From Gnetum montanum (lineage: Eukaryota > Streptophyta > Gnetopsida > Gnetales > Gnetaceae): a DNA stretch of 64,000 nucleotides. Below, in pieces: positions 1-11,110 of the stretch. The stretch's first letter is position 1. Each line of letters starts with the position of its first letter. The position numbers were made by a program, and so were the translations under genes. The stretch is taken from assembly GCA_015680685.1 (NCBI GenBank), contig MNCI01018018.1:385863-449862 (forward strand), given 5' to 3'. The notes beneath the pieces are model-generated. The model saw only the letters and a program-made list of their open reading frames with translations, was not told where the DNA came from and made no database searches.

Positions 1-276
1 ATAGTTTATTAGTTAAATCAAATTAGTTAACTCAGTTACTTCATTTCTCCATTTTAAGCACCAGAAACATAAAACATAAAAAACATAAAAATCATATACC
101 TCAAGTTTACTTAACCATACAATTGTGCCTTATAAGTAAGCTTGGAAAGACAATGATTGCATAACCCATCCTTGTTTTGTGTAAGGGCATAAGCACTTAA
201 TCCTTGGAGTTGAATCAGATCATGTGTGAATGCTCATATTATATGGTTGGGAGTAGGGGTACCTAACTACTCATCA
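1..276 (+). repeat. Element A 5' LTR (last 276 bp)
   Basis: Aligns by eye along its whole length with 9089-9364, including the 'cataaaacataaaaatcatatacctc' stretch region and the 'gtaggggtacct' stretch just before the terminal TCATCA. The LTR ends at 276, one base before the primer-binding site. Confidence 0.88.
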
Positions 277-277
277 T

Positions 278-295
278 TAGCACCGTTGTTGGGGA
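278..295 (+). promoter_or_regulatory. Element A primer-binding site (tRNA-Asp type)
   Basis: TAGCACCGTTGTTGGGGA follows the LTR end. It differs from the canonical plant Athila/Tat site TGGCGCCGTTGCCGGGGA at four positions, all G-to-A or C-to-T, as expected from deamination of methylated cytosines in a silenced element. Confidence 0.8.
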
Positions 296-412
296 TTTTT
301 TTGTTTGTGCATTGATTAGAACTTAGGAAATCTTTTCATCGTTGGAATGAACCCTTAGGGTTTGTTATCCTACAATCATCGAAAAAGAGTATTGCATACT
401 AAATAATCAATC

Positions 413-3020
413 ATGTCTCCTTCTTCTTATGAGAGTGCTTCACCACGTAGGTCTGACACCATGAACAATTGGAGGTGGAGTGCACATGATAATCCACCAG
501 TACCCTAACAGTTTTGCTTGGTATACACTCATCCTGATGAGTATGTACCAGAATTTACCTTTATCCTCCACTAGGATGAAGAACTGCGTTGGCATGATTT
601 AGAAGGTAACATAGTGTTATCTCCTAATTACTTAGTTCCAAGCATGCTTCTTCGTGCTCTCACACGAATTAGTATGCAACACTTACAGGAAGAGCACATT
701 GTGCATGAACATAAGTCGAGAGAGTATTGATCCATGGAGGCACAATGCCAATGGGACCTATAATAGGAGAGACATTACAAATCTGTGAAGGGAAAGTGGT
801 CTTAGGATGTTTCGTATGTCCTAAGTGAGAACGAGGGTGGTGAATTTACCTCGGGAGGTTTTCCACAAAATGATGTTCCTCTTGTTGACTTTGGTCAAGG
901 GGTTGTGTATCAGAATCTTCGCTCAACTATTCATAACCTAGGTTCTAATACCAATAGACACAAAGGATCAAAAAAACATGACAATGATGGACATTCTGAT
1001 CATAACTACAACCGAGACCGTGACCACCAAAGAGAAAGTGATAGGCGTCGTCATGGTGTTAATCCTCGTTCCTCTTCACCTTCATCATCTCCTTTCCCCT
1101 CTCCTTCAGGATCTGAATGTAGTTGCAAGGAAAAAGACCATGAGGAAAATGGTAAGCAAAACAAAGATCATAGACAAAATAGTCGAGAAAGGGAACGAGG
1201 GTAGTCCAGAGAGACACATCACAAAAGAAGGAAGAGTAGGGAACAACATAGGCATCATAGATGCCATAGACAACATGATCATGATGAACCCCTACTCACC
1301 ACTTGAAGTATGTTAGATATATCAGAGGCTGTTAGAATTCCAATAAGGCATCAAAAAGACAGTAGGATCAAAAGACTAGACATGAATAACATCCCATGAT
1401 TTGAAGGGGGATACAATGGTGATTCTCAAAACCATTTATAAGCATTTCACGATGCATGTGCCTTGCAAAATATAGAAAATGAGTGGCAAAAACTAAAGTT
1501 GTTTTCACGAATAATAATCAAGGAAGTGGAAAGCTAATATCGATCCTTAGAATCAAAATCGATTCATTGATGGAATACCACATTAGAGCTATTCAACAAT
1601 AAGTATCAAATGTACTCCCAAGTATCCAACCTGCGTAAGCAAATCCAAGGATAGAAACAAGAAGGACATGAACCCTTGGATGTTGCCATGGGCCGATATT
1701 ATGCATTATTCATTATTGCCCTAGCCATGGTTACTCACAAAGGGAATAACTACACCATCTCATAGATGGGCTTAGGTATGAAATGCAAAGAACCCTTGGG
1801 ACTTTTGCCCAAGGGAGACTATATGAGCTTAAAGCCCATCAAATACAAAGCTTGTTGAAGCAAGTTGCCAAGGAGGAAGGGGAGTTAAGGAAAAGAGAAA
1901 GTGCAAAGGAATATAATAGAGATCCTTCCCTCCGAAAGAAGTTAAATTTTGCGAAGATGAAGAAGAGTCACCACTCGAAGAGATGGTGAATAGGAAGACT
2001 TTGCCCATTCAAAAATTTGCATTAGAAGTATTGGCAAAGGTAGATCAAATGTGGAACTCCCTAGATGATAAATTTCAAGCTGTTCTAAAAATAGTAGAGG
2101 AGTCTAGAGAGCAAAGTAGTGATCGAGAGAGAAGGAAAAAGAAAGAAGCTGAGTATGCACGTAACAAGGGTAAGGGAAAAGTTGCTGTCATTGAAGAGGT
2201 TGTGGATTCAGAGATAGACAATGATGGCAGATGGGAGATATGCCAATATGACCATCCTAAAGGATGTTGCCCAGTAGTGTCACATTTGCAAGAGTCTGGG
2301 GTGTATGCACTAAACCCATGATTAAATAGACGGCAAACACCCTGAAGGTTACCTTATCCTCAAGGTAACCCAAGGCAGTTTCACTAATCCTTGAAATATT
2401 ATCTGAGTGGAGCTCTACCACAACTGAATGAACAATATCAACAATGGCAACACCTACAATCATGGGAAATTCCATTACCACATCAACAATACCCTTACCA
2501 TCAAGCTGACCCATACGGGTACTATGTTCAACAACTGATCTCTCCACGTGACTCCACTAGTCACGTCACTCCTTAGCCTCACTACCAAATCCATGAGTAC
2601 TATAGAACTCCTTCTCTTAGGAGTGATGTTTCAAAAATGTACTATCCTTCTCATTTGACTACACCTCTTCCACCCTTAGCTCCATTACCACTTGCTCTAA
2701 GTATGCAGGGTGAGCTTCTTGCCCAACCGTAGCAATGTAATGCTACAATGGCTATCAACTCTCAACCTACTGTTGGTTTGGATAACCAATCAAAGAAGAG
2801 ACCTTTCTTTAGAACCAATAGTTCAACCAAGTCCTTACAATCACAAGCGGCTAGTTATTCGAACAACTCCTCATCATTTGAATCTTTGGAGCTTCCTTTG
2901 AACCAAAAACTGCACTCAATGCACACTGTCATGTTGACTCATACCATCACTAATTGGATTAAAGCTGGTCATCTTTCTAGGAAATTTTCTAATCCTAGAA
3001 GTCCTCTTATATATTTGCAA
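413..3020 (+). pseudogene. Element A gag pseudogene
   Basis: The start ATG at 413 opens MSPSSYES, the same MS-P/S-S opening seen in elements B and D. Upstream stops break the N-terminal third. A basic, Ser-rich stretch lies at 905-1200. The retrotransposon-gag core (aromatic 'YRSLES' motif, then 'TLELFNNKY') is readable at about 1400-1620 with stops. It continues through 1783-2320, which ends in a CQYDHPKGCCP knuckle-like motif at about 2240-2275 whose first Cys is lost. A Pro/Gln-rich tail runs into the protease. The product would be the capsid/nucleocapsid precursor. Not functional. Confidence 0.8.
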
Positions 3021-3960
3021 ATCGCTGGGAATGAGCCTTGCAAAGCTCTTTTGGATTTAGGTTCTGGTGTTAACTTAATCTCTCAAGAAATGTACAAAGC
3101 TTGAAACCTACCCCCACTAAAAAAGAGTAACATTCATTTAGAGTTGGCTGACTGGTCCATCACTATTCCATTAGGACTAGTGGAGGACATTTTCACCACT
3201 ATTGGTGGGTGGTTGTATCTAGCCGATTTCCTAGTGATCCAAGTTAACAACTGTAAGGGGGACTTCCCAATCATAATGAGAAGAGCATGGCTGAGTACGA
3301 TTGATGCGCACCTAGGAATACATGATCTTTCCCTAGAAATATCAAAAGAAAATACGTTTGGAAAGATTGAGAATAAGAAAGTTCCATGCATTGCATGTAG
3401 TGACATAGGGTGTAACTGTGGGCAGAAGTCTTTGTTTGTACAATGCTTAACATCGTGTGCATGCAACTAGTGTGCACAAGTGACTGACATACAACGATGC
3501 CTGTATGTAGTAGCCACAAGATAGGAAGACACCCAGTGGTTGAAAATTGACCAAAAGAGTAATTCAACTATATGCATGGAACCAAGTGAGAGCTTGACTT
3601 GTGCCTATATTGATAGCATAGATGCATTAGAGCAAGTCCATCGCTAACTTCCAAGTACCGACATCGAAAATATCAACTGGGAAAAGTTGGAAATCCTTGA
3701 TGAGTTTAAACAAGAGCCCCTCAAATTAAAACCTTTGCCCACTGGTATGGAGTATACATTTCTCAAAAATGGAAAATTGGTAATCATTAACACTAAGCTT
3801 GCTCCTCAACAAAAATAAAGACTGCTAAAGATGGTAAACAAATGGTCGAAAGCCTTTGCTTGGTCATATCCTGAATTAACTGGAATAGGTCCTAGGATAT
3901 GCCAACATAGAATTTACACTGATACCTCTATGAAGCCTTAACAACAACTACAAAGGTAAT
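3021..3960 (+). pseudogene. Element A protease domain and linker, pseudogene
   Basis: Retropepsin-like domain: 'CKALLDLGSGVNLI' at about 3040-3080, followed by 'LPPLKKSNIHLELAD' and the hydrophobic flap-like 'ADFLVIQVNNC'. The catalytic D-S-G triad reads D-L-G here, a Ser-to-Leu change expected to disable the aspartic protease. A stop follows the MYKA segment at about 3102. The linker (3330-3960) contains a Cys-rich patch and further stops. Elements B, D and E carry the same domain. Confidence 0.82.
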
Positions 3961-5230
3961 TGAACCCAAAGCATAAGCAAGTGGTTAAAGAAGAAATTGA
4001 ACAACTTCTAAAAGCTAGGTTCATCTACCACATTGCTGACAGTGAATGGGTTAGCCCATTAGTCATTGTGGCTAAAAGGGAGGTAAATGGAGGGTGTGTA
4101 TAGACTTTAGGCTACTGAACATGGCAACATTTAAAGACCATTTCCCATTGCCATTCATTGACCAAGTCATAAATACCATTGTAGGGCATTGTTATTATAG
4201 TTTTCTGGATAGTTAAAGTGGATACAATCAAATTCAAATAGCACCAGAAGACCAAGCCAAGACTACATTCACACATCCTTGGGGGACATTTGCATATAGG
4301 AAAATGTCGTTTGGCTTGTGCAATGCCCCAACAACATTTCAAAGTCTAGTTCTCAGTATCCTTCAGCAACAAATAGGAAATGGTGTGGAGGTTTTTATGG
4401 ATGATTTCTCCACCTACAGAGCAGCCTTTGAACAAGCATTGGACCAATTAGAGCAAGTACTGAAATGATGTGTAGAAACAAACTTAAGGCTCAATTGGCA
4501 AAAAAGCCATTTAATGGTCCAAAAAGGCATTGTATTAGGGCATAAGATTTCACAAATAGGGATAAAGGTAGATCCTAAAAAGATTCAAGTCATCCAAGGA
4601 ATCACTTGTCAACCTAAAACTGTAAAAGATATCCGATCATTCCTTGGACATACTGGCTATTATAGATGCTTCATCAAGAACTTTTCGAAGATTGCAAAAC
4701 CATTGGTAGAATTAACGAAGATGGATGTACCCTTTGAATGGACCAAGGAATGTGAGCTAGCTTTCCAAACCTTGGAGAAAAAGCTCATAGAAATGCCCAT
4801 TCTACAAGCTCCTAACTAGTCCAGACCATTCCACATAATGACTGACGTGTCCAAATTTGCTTTAGGATTTGTACTTACATAGTTAGATGACCAAAAATGA
4901 CCCTATTACATTCACTATGCAAGTCGAAGTATTGCTGGTGCATAGCTCAACTACACCACAACATAAAAAGAATTAATGGCCATGGTGTTTGCACTAAAGA
5001 AATTTAGGTACTATGTATTAGACTTTAAGGTATTTATACACACTAATCATAGTGCGACTCAGTTCCTTATGAATAAACCAACGGTGAGCCCTCATGTCAT
5101 ATGATGGCTGATGATCTTACAAGAGTTTGATATCACAATAGTAGATCATAAAGGCACTGAGAATGTTGTTGCTAATCATTTATCTCGAATGTGATGGGAC
5201 AACAAAGAGGATGAATACCCAATTTTTGAT
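3961..5230 (+). pseudogene. Element A reverse transcriptase-RNase H, pseudogene
   Basis: Recognisable in order: 'LLKARFIY...SEWVSPLVIV' (RT start), a frameshift at about 4075-4100, 'PLPFIDQV', 'YSFLDS.SGYNQIQIAPEDQAKTTF', and the polymerase active site V-F-M-D-D-F at 4391-4408. Then come 'VLGHKISQIGIKVDP', 'FLGHTGYYRCFIKNF', and an RNase H domain whose tail is 'MNKPTVSPHVI' and 'VANHLSRM'. Several in-frame stops are present (for example after QAPN at about 4817). It would encode the RNA-dependent DNA polymerase and RNase H. The copy is inactive. Confidence 0.9.
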
Positions 5231-6797
5231 CACTTCCCTGATGAACTCCTCTTTGCAGGTGTAATAAATAATCAATCACCCATGGATACAAACTAGTATA
5301 GCAACATTCTTACTTATCTTCTCATGCAAGAAACACCACAAGGGTTGAACATCAAAAAGAAGCAACAGTTTCTCTACCAAGTCAAACACTTCATGGAAAT
5401 CAATGGGCACCTTTACAAGGTATGTCCCGATGGCTTGGTCCGATGGTGTGTTCCCAAGGTAGATCAATTGCGAGTCCTCCAAGATGCTCATGAGGGTCCT
5501 TGTGGGGGGTCATTACACTAGGAGATGAATAGCCATTAAAATCTTGCTTGCAGGATATTACTGGCCTACATTATTTCTGGACACCCATCATTTTGTCGAA
5601 TCTTGTGAGCATTGCCAACGTGATGGGGGAATGACTACTAGAATGGAAGGTCCAAAATAATGGATTCAACCCTTAGAACCCTTTGACATATGGGGAATTG
5701 ATTTTATGGCGCTTATTACACTAGTGTCCAATGGAAAAGCATATATTGTTGTTGTTGTTGACTATTTTACAAAGTGGGCAGAAGCAGTCACTATTACGAA
5801 CTGTACATCATCTATCGCTGCATGATTTGTTCAACAACAAATCGTAAACAGGTTTGGCATGCCTCGTGCACTTATTTTTGATTATTTTATATACTTTACA
5901 GGTGCGAATTTTTGAAAGTTGATGCAATGCTTAGGAGTTGAGCATAAACTAGCTACACCATATCATCCTCAAGAGAATGGTCAAACCGAAGTTACCAATA
6001 GGGAAATTACAAAAATATTGACACGAACCATTAGCAAATATAGGCGAGACTGGAGCACCAAACTAAATGATGCTCTTTGGGCATACGACTCCACATGGAA
6101 CCTCCCTATAGGCTATTCTCCCTATGAGTTAGTGTATGGTAAACTTCCAATGCTTCTTATCCAAACTGAGCTTCGTACACTATCTATAGCATGTGACTTC
6201 AACCTTGACCTCAGTCTAGCACAAAAAGAATGTTTAATTAACCTTAACTTGCTAGATGAAAATCAATTAGCCACCCTGTCATCCAACGAATTGCACAAGG
6301 CCTTCAACAAGCAACATCATAACCTAAGAATTAGGAAAGTTACATACCAACCAGGAGATAAGGTTCTTTATCAGAATCCTGCACATGTGCCACAACAAAC
6401 TAAATTTCAAACGTTGTGGGAAGGACCTTATATCATTCATGAAAATTTTCCTTCAGGGGCCATGATGATCCATAAACTTGAAAGCTCGGATAGGAAATTA
6501 TTAGTCAACATCCAGCAAATCAAACCTTTCCATGAGCCTAAAATGGCCAGTACTAACATACCTCTATTAATGAACAACCTTGCTCATTATTTCAGATCTC
6601 CTCCTTTGAACTCAGTCATGGGGGAGATGGCCACCAATGGTAACTATTATAAGCCCTTAGTTTCCTTTGACGTTTTTGTTTTACACATTCTTCATTTATT
6701 TGTTTTTTTTTACACCATCATTAATATTTTTACTAGTTCTTTCTCTATTACATTTTGTTTGAATTACTCTCACTCGTTGTATAATAAGTTCTCATGA
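5231..6797 (+). pseudogene. Element A integrase, pseudogene
   Basis: An HHCC-like segment ('HHFVESCEHCQR') lies near 5583-5620. The catalytic core has 'GIDFMALI', 'VVVDYFTKWAEA' and 'NRFGMPRALIFD', where the usual D-N-G after the second catalytic Asp has become D-Y-F. An open 292-codon segment (5919-6797) carries the Glu in 'PQENGQTEV', then 'YSPYELVYGKLP' and a C-terminal 'VTYQPGDKVLY...LWEGPYII' domain. Stops at about 5655 and 5823 break the upstream half. A hydrophobic, AT-rich tail follows 'GEMATNG'. Confidence 0.88.
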
Positions 6798-8526
6798 TGG
6801 TGGATTGTACTATAATGATGTTGATTGCTAATGTTTGGTTTTTACCTTTGAATTTTAATGTTGATGCTAAGATATGGGTTCTTTTGATAAAAAAGGCAAT
6901 GAGTCCACGTCATCCATTCATCCATACAACTCTATGGTCTCCCTTTATTTTGGAAATGTGCTATCCCTTTTTCTAAGAAAACTTATTAATGAATTAGTGG
7001 CATGGTATTCTTCAAACCAATGAAATTCAAATGGATTAAAAAGGATGTGACTTCAAGGGGATTCGACGCATTTATGCTGGCTATTCTCTTGGTGCTTGGA
7101 TGTTTTTCATAGGTTTTTCGCCATCCCATTATTCACCAATATCAGGAAATTGACTAAATCAAATAAGTCTTTGCATGGTGTGGTTTTCACTCAAAAAATA
7201 AAAATAAAAAACAAAACAAGTGGGAATTCAAAGCACATCCCTTAGACATAATAAAGAAACATGGGCTACAATCACTAGTTATGGCACTGGAAAGACATGT
7301 TACCCATGCTTGAAGGTTCCTTCTAACTAAGGGCCTTTCTCACTTCCTACTCCTCTGTTCTCTTGTTGGAATGGTAGTTGCTCCGTAAAAGCATACTTGT
7401 TACTTCAGAAGGATGGGTTGGTCAAGTGTGTTAATGTGAGGTCACTAGATGTGGTTAGTTGAAATCTAGATTTGGACAGAATTTTATTAAGTCTCCTTAA
7501 CCACACAATACACAAGGGACTTTACACAACCTTGATTTTTGGGATCCCATTCCATTCTCCCTTTTCTTTTCTTTCCATATTTCTTCCCATATTCCACCTC
7601 ATTTCCGATTTTATGATTAGTCTATATCTTGGTTGATGCATTGTTATTCTTTGGTAAACTCTTCTAGGTAAGTTCTTAACCATTGTTTCCATATTTATTT
7701 CCTTGAGCCTATGGACTCTTTGGTTTGTGGGTTTATCAGGGCATAAAGGGCATGATCCTGCTTTGGGGAGGACCCACTGGCATTCCTTTTTGGTACAATT
7801 GTTAAGCTCTCTCCCTTAAACATTTCCTGCAATCAACTATTTCTCATTTCACCCCATCCATGACATCCATTTTTTTTGTTTTATTGGCTTCACTATTATT
7901 ATTTCTCTCATCTTTCTTGTTCTTTTGTTTTCCACCTGGAGGATTGCTCTTAGTCATGGGGGCTTGTCGCAAATTTTTCTATTTCATTACTTATCTCACC
8001 CCTACACCTTAGGTAGTTATCAGTTACAAACCTCTAACACAGTATTTGCCATACCCACAACCTAGCCAAGGTGCTTCATATTGAGACAAGGTATCAATTA
8101 CATTATATCTTATCTATCCTTGCTAATTCGTGATTGTGTTGTGTGTGTAGATGGCGATCACATGAAAAATGGACTAGGATAGGAGGGAGCACTCAGCATG
8201 GACTGGAGCTGGAGTGTTTACACAAGGAACATGCTTAATCATGTGGCCATGGATGAACAATAGTGTGCACAATTTTAACATCGTCAGCAATGTGCCTCAT
8301 TTTCTTTTCTCTCTCTCTTCAAGCTATCAAATGAGGGTCTAGATGTCATCTATGTATAGTGTTCACCACAATGGTTATGAACACCAATGTTGTAATATGT
8401 TTGTCGATTTTTTCACTAAGCACTTTGAGTCTATCATTCCATGTCACTATCAGTGGTCATTCGGTCAATAATACCATACCTTCCTAATATTTTATAAGGA
8501 ACTTGAGGACAAGTTTTCATTCAGTC
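6798..8526 (+). other. Element A 3' non-coding region
   Basis: No credible coding sequence. It contains conserved blocks shared with elements B-F: GTGACTTCAAGGGGATTCG (7047-7065), GCATGGTGTGGTT (about 7176), CACTGGAAAGACATGTTACC (from 7284) and GCTTTGGGGAGGACCCACT (about 7759-7778). Parts of 7600-7700 match element D around 22140-22215 on its sense strand. There is no accessory ORF, unlike B, C, E and F. Confidence 0.7.
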
Positions 8527-8535
8527 ATGGGGGTA
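8527..8535 (+). promoter_or_regulatory. Element A polypurine tract
   Basis: ATGGGGGTA lies immediately 5' of the 3' LTR. The same sequence sits next to the 3' LTRs of C, D, E and F, and B has ATGGAGGTA. In this superfamily the tract primes plus-strand synthesis. Confidence 0.8.
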
Positions 8536-9364
8536 TGATGAGTCACGATATTGGACCCTTGATATTAGATCCTTGATATTGGATACGCGGTGTTGGAGAT
8601 GCCAAAGCAATATCGGACATGTAATATCAGAACTTGTCTCATTGCCTATAAATAAGAGACAGGGGCACTTAGTTTCTTAGTCCCTTAGTCGAACTCTTGT
8701 AGTTTTCCCTTTATAGAGTTAGAATTATTTCTAAGTGTCCATAGTAGGAGTCATAAAGTGAACAGATCTTTATTCGAGCATTGTGTACCTGAGCACACCT
8801 TGTGTCTAGAAATAAAGACGAACTTTGTGATAAACCTTGTAACATTTAAAATAGCTTAATTATTTCATTTAAATGTTATTTACTATTATTTGCTACTTTC
8901 ATTAGTTAATTAATGTTATTTTTATTGCATTATTAATTATCAACAAATTAGCACACTCAGTACAACCACTTCGAGCATACGTGGAACACTTGGTAACCCA
9001 GTAACGACTAGTGTTTGCTAATCCCAGTAGTGTTACATTGGTTTAAGATGTGTCCGACAAGTAGGAATGGATGCTACTGTTAGGACCAGTTAGAGCATAG
9101 TTAATTAGTTAAATCCAATTAGTTAACTCAATTATTTCATTTCTCCATTCTAAGCACCATGAACATAAAACATAAAAATCATATACCTCAAGTTTACTTA
9201 ACCATACAATTGTGCCTTACAAGTAAGCTTGGGAAGAAAACGATCACATAATCCATCCTTGTTCTGTGTAAGCGCATAAGCACTTAATCCTTGGAGTTCA
9301 ATTGGATTGTGCTTAAATGCTCGTATTCGTATGGTTGGGCGTAGGGGTACCTAGCCACTCATCA
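8536..9364 (+). repeat. Element A 3' LTR (829 bp)
   Basis: Begins TGATGAGT and ends ACTCATCA, an 8-bp terminal inverted repeat. U3 carries four or five GATATTGGA-like motifs (8557-8625). TATAAATA lies at about 8647 in the 'gcctataaataag' context common to all LTRs here. The next bases, gttga, may be the target duplication but the left flank is outside the window. Confidence 0.88.
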
Positions 9365-10272
9365 GTTGAGGTACCCGTATGCCCAACCATACAAATCATA
9401 AAGTGTTCACGCACGATCTGATCAAATTCCGTGGACTCTATAGTTTCTAGTGCACTAATCTTCTAGGTAGTGAACCTTGCCCTAAGGTTGTTTGTTGTCT
9501 TCCCAATTGCACTTGTGATGCACATGGTATGGTTAAGTGTAATTGAGGCATATGATTTTTATCATTTTGTGTTTTATGTTCTTTGGTGCTTAAAGAGAGA
9601 GATGAAGTAATTTAATAACTAATTTAATTTAACTAACTAACAAATCTCTAACTACTCCTAACATAAGCATCTTGTCCCACTTTTCGTACATGTCCTAAAC
9701 CCATGTATCCATTGCTGGGTTACCATGCACTATGCTATTGGGTGCATCAAGTAATAACGTTGTTAGGATTATCAAGTGAATACGTGTTTATGCTCGAAGT
9801 GGTCATACTCATGTATTTAATCTATCTACTTATCTCTCTTAATTACTTAATTACCTTAATGATTGGAAAACATTGAATAAATAATTGAAAGAATTAAATG
9901 CATGAATAAAACATCTTAAACTATCTAGAATGCTACAAGGTTTATCGAGAAGCTCATCTTTATTGCCATACACACTGGTGTGGTTTAGGTACAACAGTGC
10001 TTGAATAAAGATCTGTACACTTAATGACTCCTGTTGCAGGCACTCGGGAAAATATTCTAACTTTTAGATTTAAAAACTACAAGGGCTCGGCTACAACTAT
10101 GACTTCTCCTCTTCATAAACATGGCTAGGGAGTTCGTATTTATAGTTTTTGCTACAGTACTACGTTGATGGGGCCTCGTAGACATAGCAAATGCTACATC
10201 GATGTGGCCTTGTCGATAAGGAAACACCACATAAATAGGGGCCTATCAACATGACACTTTGATGCTTCATCA
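9365..10272 (-). repeat. Element B 3' LTR
   Basis: Ends (plus coordinates) in CTTCATCA followed by the complement of a polypurine tract. U3 has 'ccccatcaacgtagta' and 'acatcgatgtggcc'-type motifs and a TATA context around 10135-10145. The expected outer TGATGAGTG is missing where it abuts element A. Its outer 120 bp match 35986-36108. Confidence 0.85.
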
Positions 10273-10281
10273 TACCTCCAT
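10273..10281 (-). promoter_or_regulatory. Element B polypurine tract
   Basis: ATGGAGGTA on the minus strand adjoins the 3' LTR. It is the same site as in the other elements with one substitution, G to A. Confidence 0.75.
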
Positions 10282-10500
10282 GACTAAATGAAAATTTGTT
10301 CTCGAGTTCCATTACAAAATTGGGAAGGTATGGGATTATTGATTGACTTTTAACAAAATAAATTGATTTGACAAAATTGAATGCCTGAGTGTACAAATCA
10401 ACAAATTACAAAAATTGTGGTGTTCATGAGATAAAATTGAGCACCATGACATGACTACACAAAAATTGGATAGCATATCCTTTGCTGACATGAAGGTGGT

Positions 10501-11110
10501 GGAGAAGATCAAACAGTCCTAGGCAGTGAAGGCTCTTGAGGTTCTGAAGGACCTTCACTAGCTCTAGACACATGTGGTAGATGAGGTAGCTATGGCTATC
10601 GTGCTAAAGCTATAGCCTCTGATGGAAGGAGAAAGGCATCAAGTAATGCCTTCATCTTCTCCTCCTTACTCTAGGGATCATTCACAATCCATGTGGAATC
10701 ACTAATGTGGGCTGGAATAGGGACATCCCACAGATAGGGCATTATCAAAAACATTTCCTTTACATTGACAAACTAGGTAGCTAACTATTTACATTCAATG
10801 TTAGCAATGGAGAAGATTAGACAGTCCCAAGTAGTGGAGGCTCTTGAGGTTCTAAAGGACCTTTGCTGGCTTCAGGCATGTGCGATAGCTGAGGCAATTG
10901 TGGCTATCCTGTTGTGGTTGCAACCTTCAGTGGAAAGTGAAAGGCATCAAGTAATGCCTTCATCTTCTCCTCCTTACTCCAAGGATCATTCAAAGTCCAT
11001 GCAACATCATTAATGTGGGCTAGAATGGGGATAGCCCATGCATAGGGCATTATCAGAAATAATTTCTTTACATTGATAAACTAGGTAGTAAACTATTTAC
11101 ATTCAATGTT
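10501..11110 (-). repeat. 308-bp tandem duplication in the B accessory ORF
   Basis: 10501-10808 and 10809-about 11110 align throughout, for example 'aggctcttgaggttct' and 'aggcatcaagtaatgcc' in both copies, with about 10-15% mismatches by eye. It duplicates the last ~100 codons of the aORF. The repeat is absent from the other three aORF copies. Confidence 0.85.

Larger units (their letters stand above)
1..9364 (+). mobile_element. Element A: Ty3/gypsy LTR retrotransposon, 5' end cut by window edge
   Basis: Order on the plus strand is partial 5' LTR, tRNA-Asp-like PBS, gag, protease, RT-RNase H, integrase, about 1.7 kb of 3' non-coding DNA, polypurine tract and 3' LTR. The RNase H/linker region has the 'LMNKP...PHVI.WL..LQEFDI' and 'NVVANHLSRM' context typical of the Athila/Tat branch of Ty3/gypsy. 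Every domain is recognisable but interrupted by stops and at least one frameshift, so the copy is dead. It has no accessory ORF. The first 276 bases match the last 276 bases of the 3' LTR, so only the tail of the 5' LTR lies in the window. Family assignment is from motif recall, not a search. Confidence 0.9.

Noticed and set aside
6660-6797. Hydrophobic C-terminal tail of A integrase as a possible envelope-like membrane segment
   Set aside because: The tail is T-rich simple sequence also seen as A-rich strips in pol-less elements; no signal peptide, cysteine pattern or conserved frame between copies.
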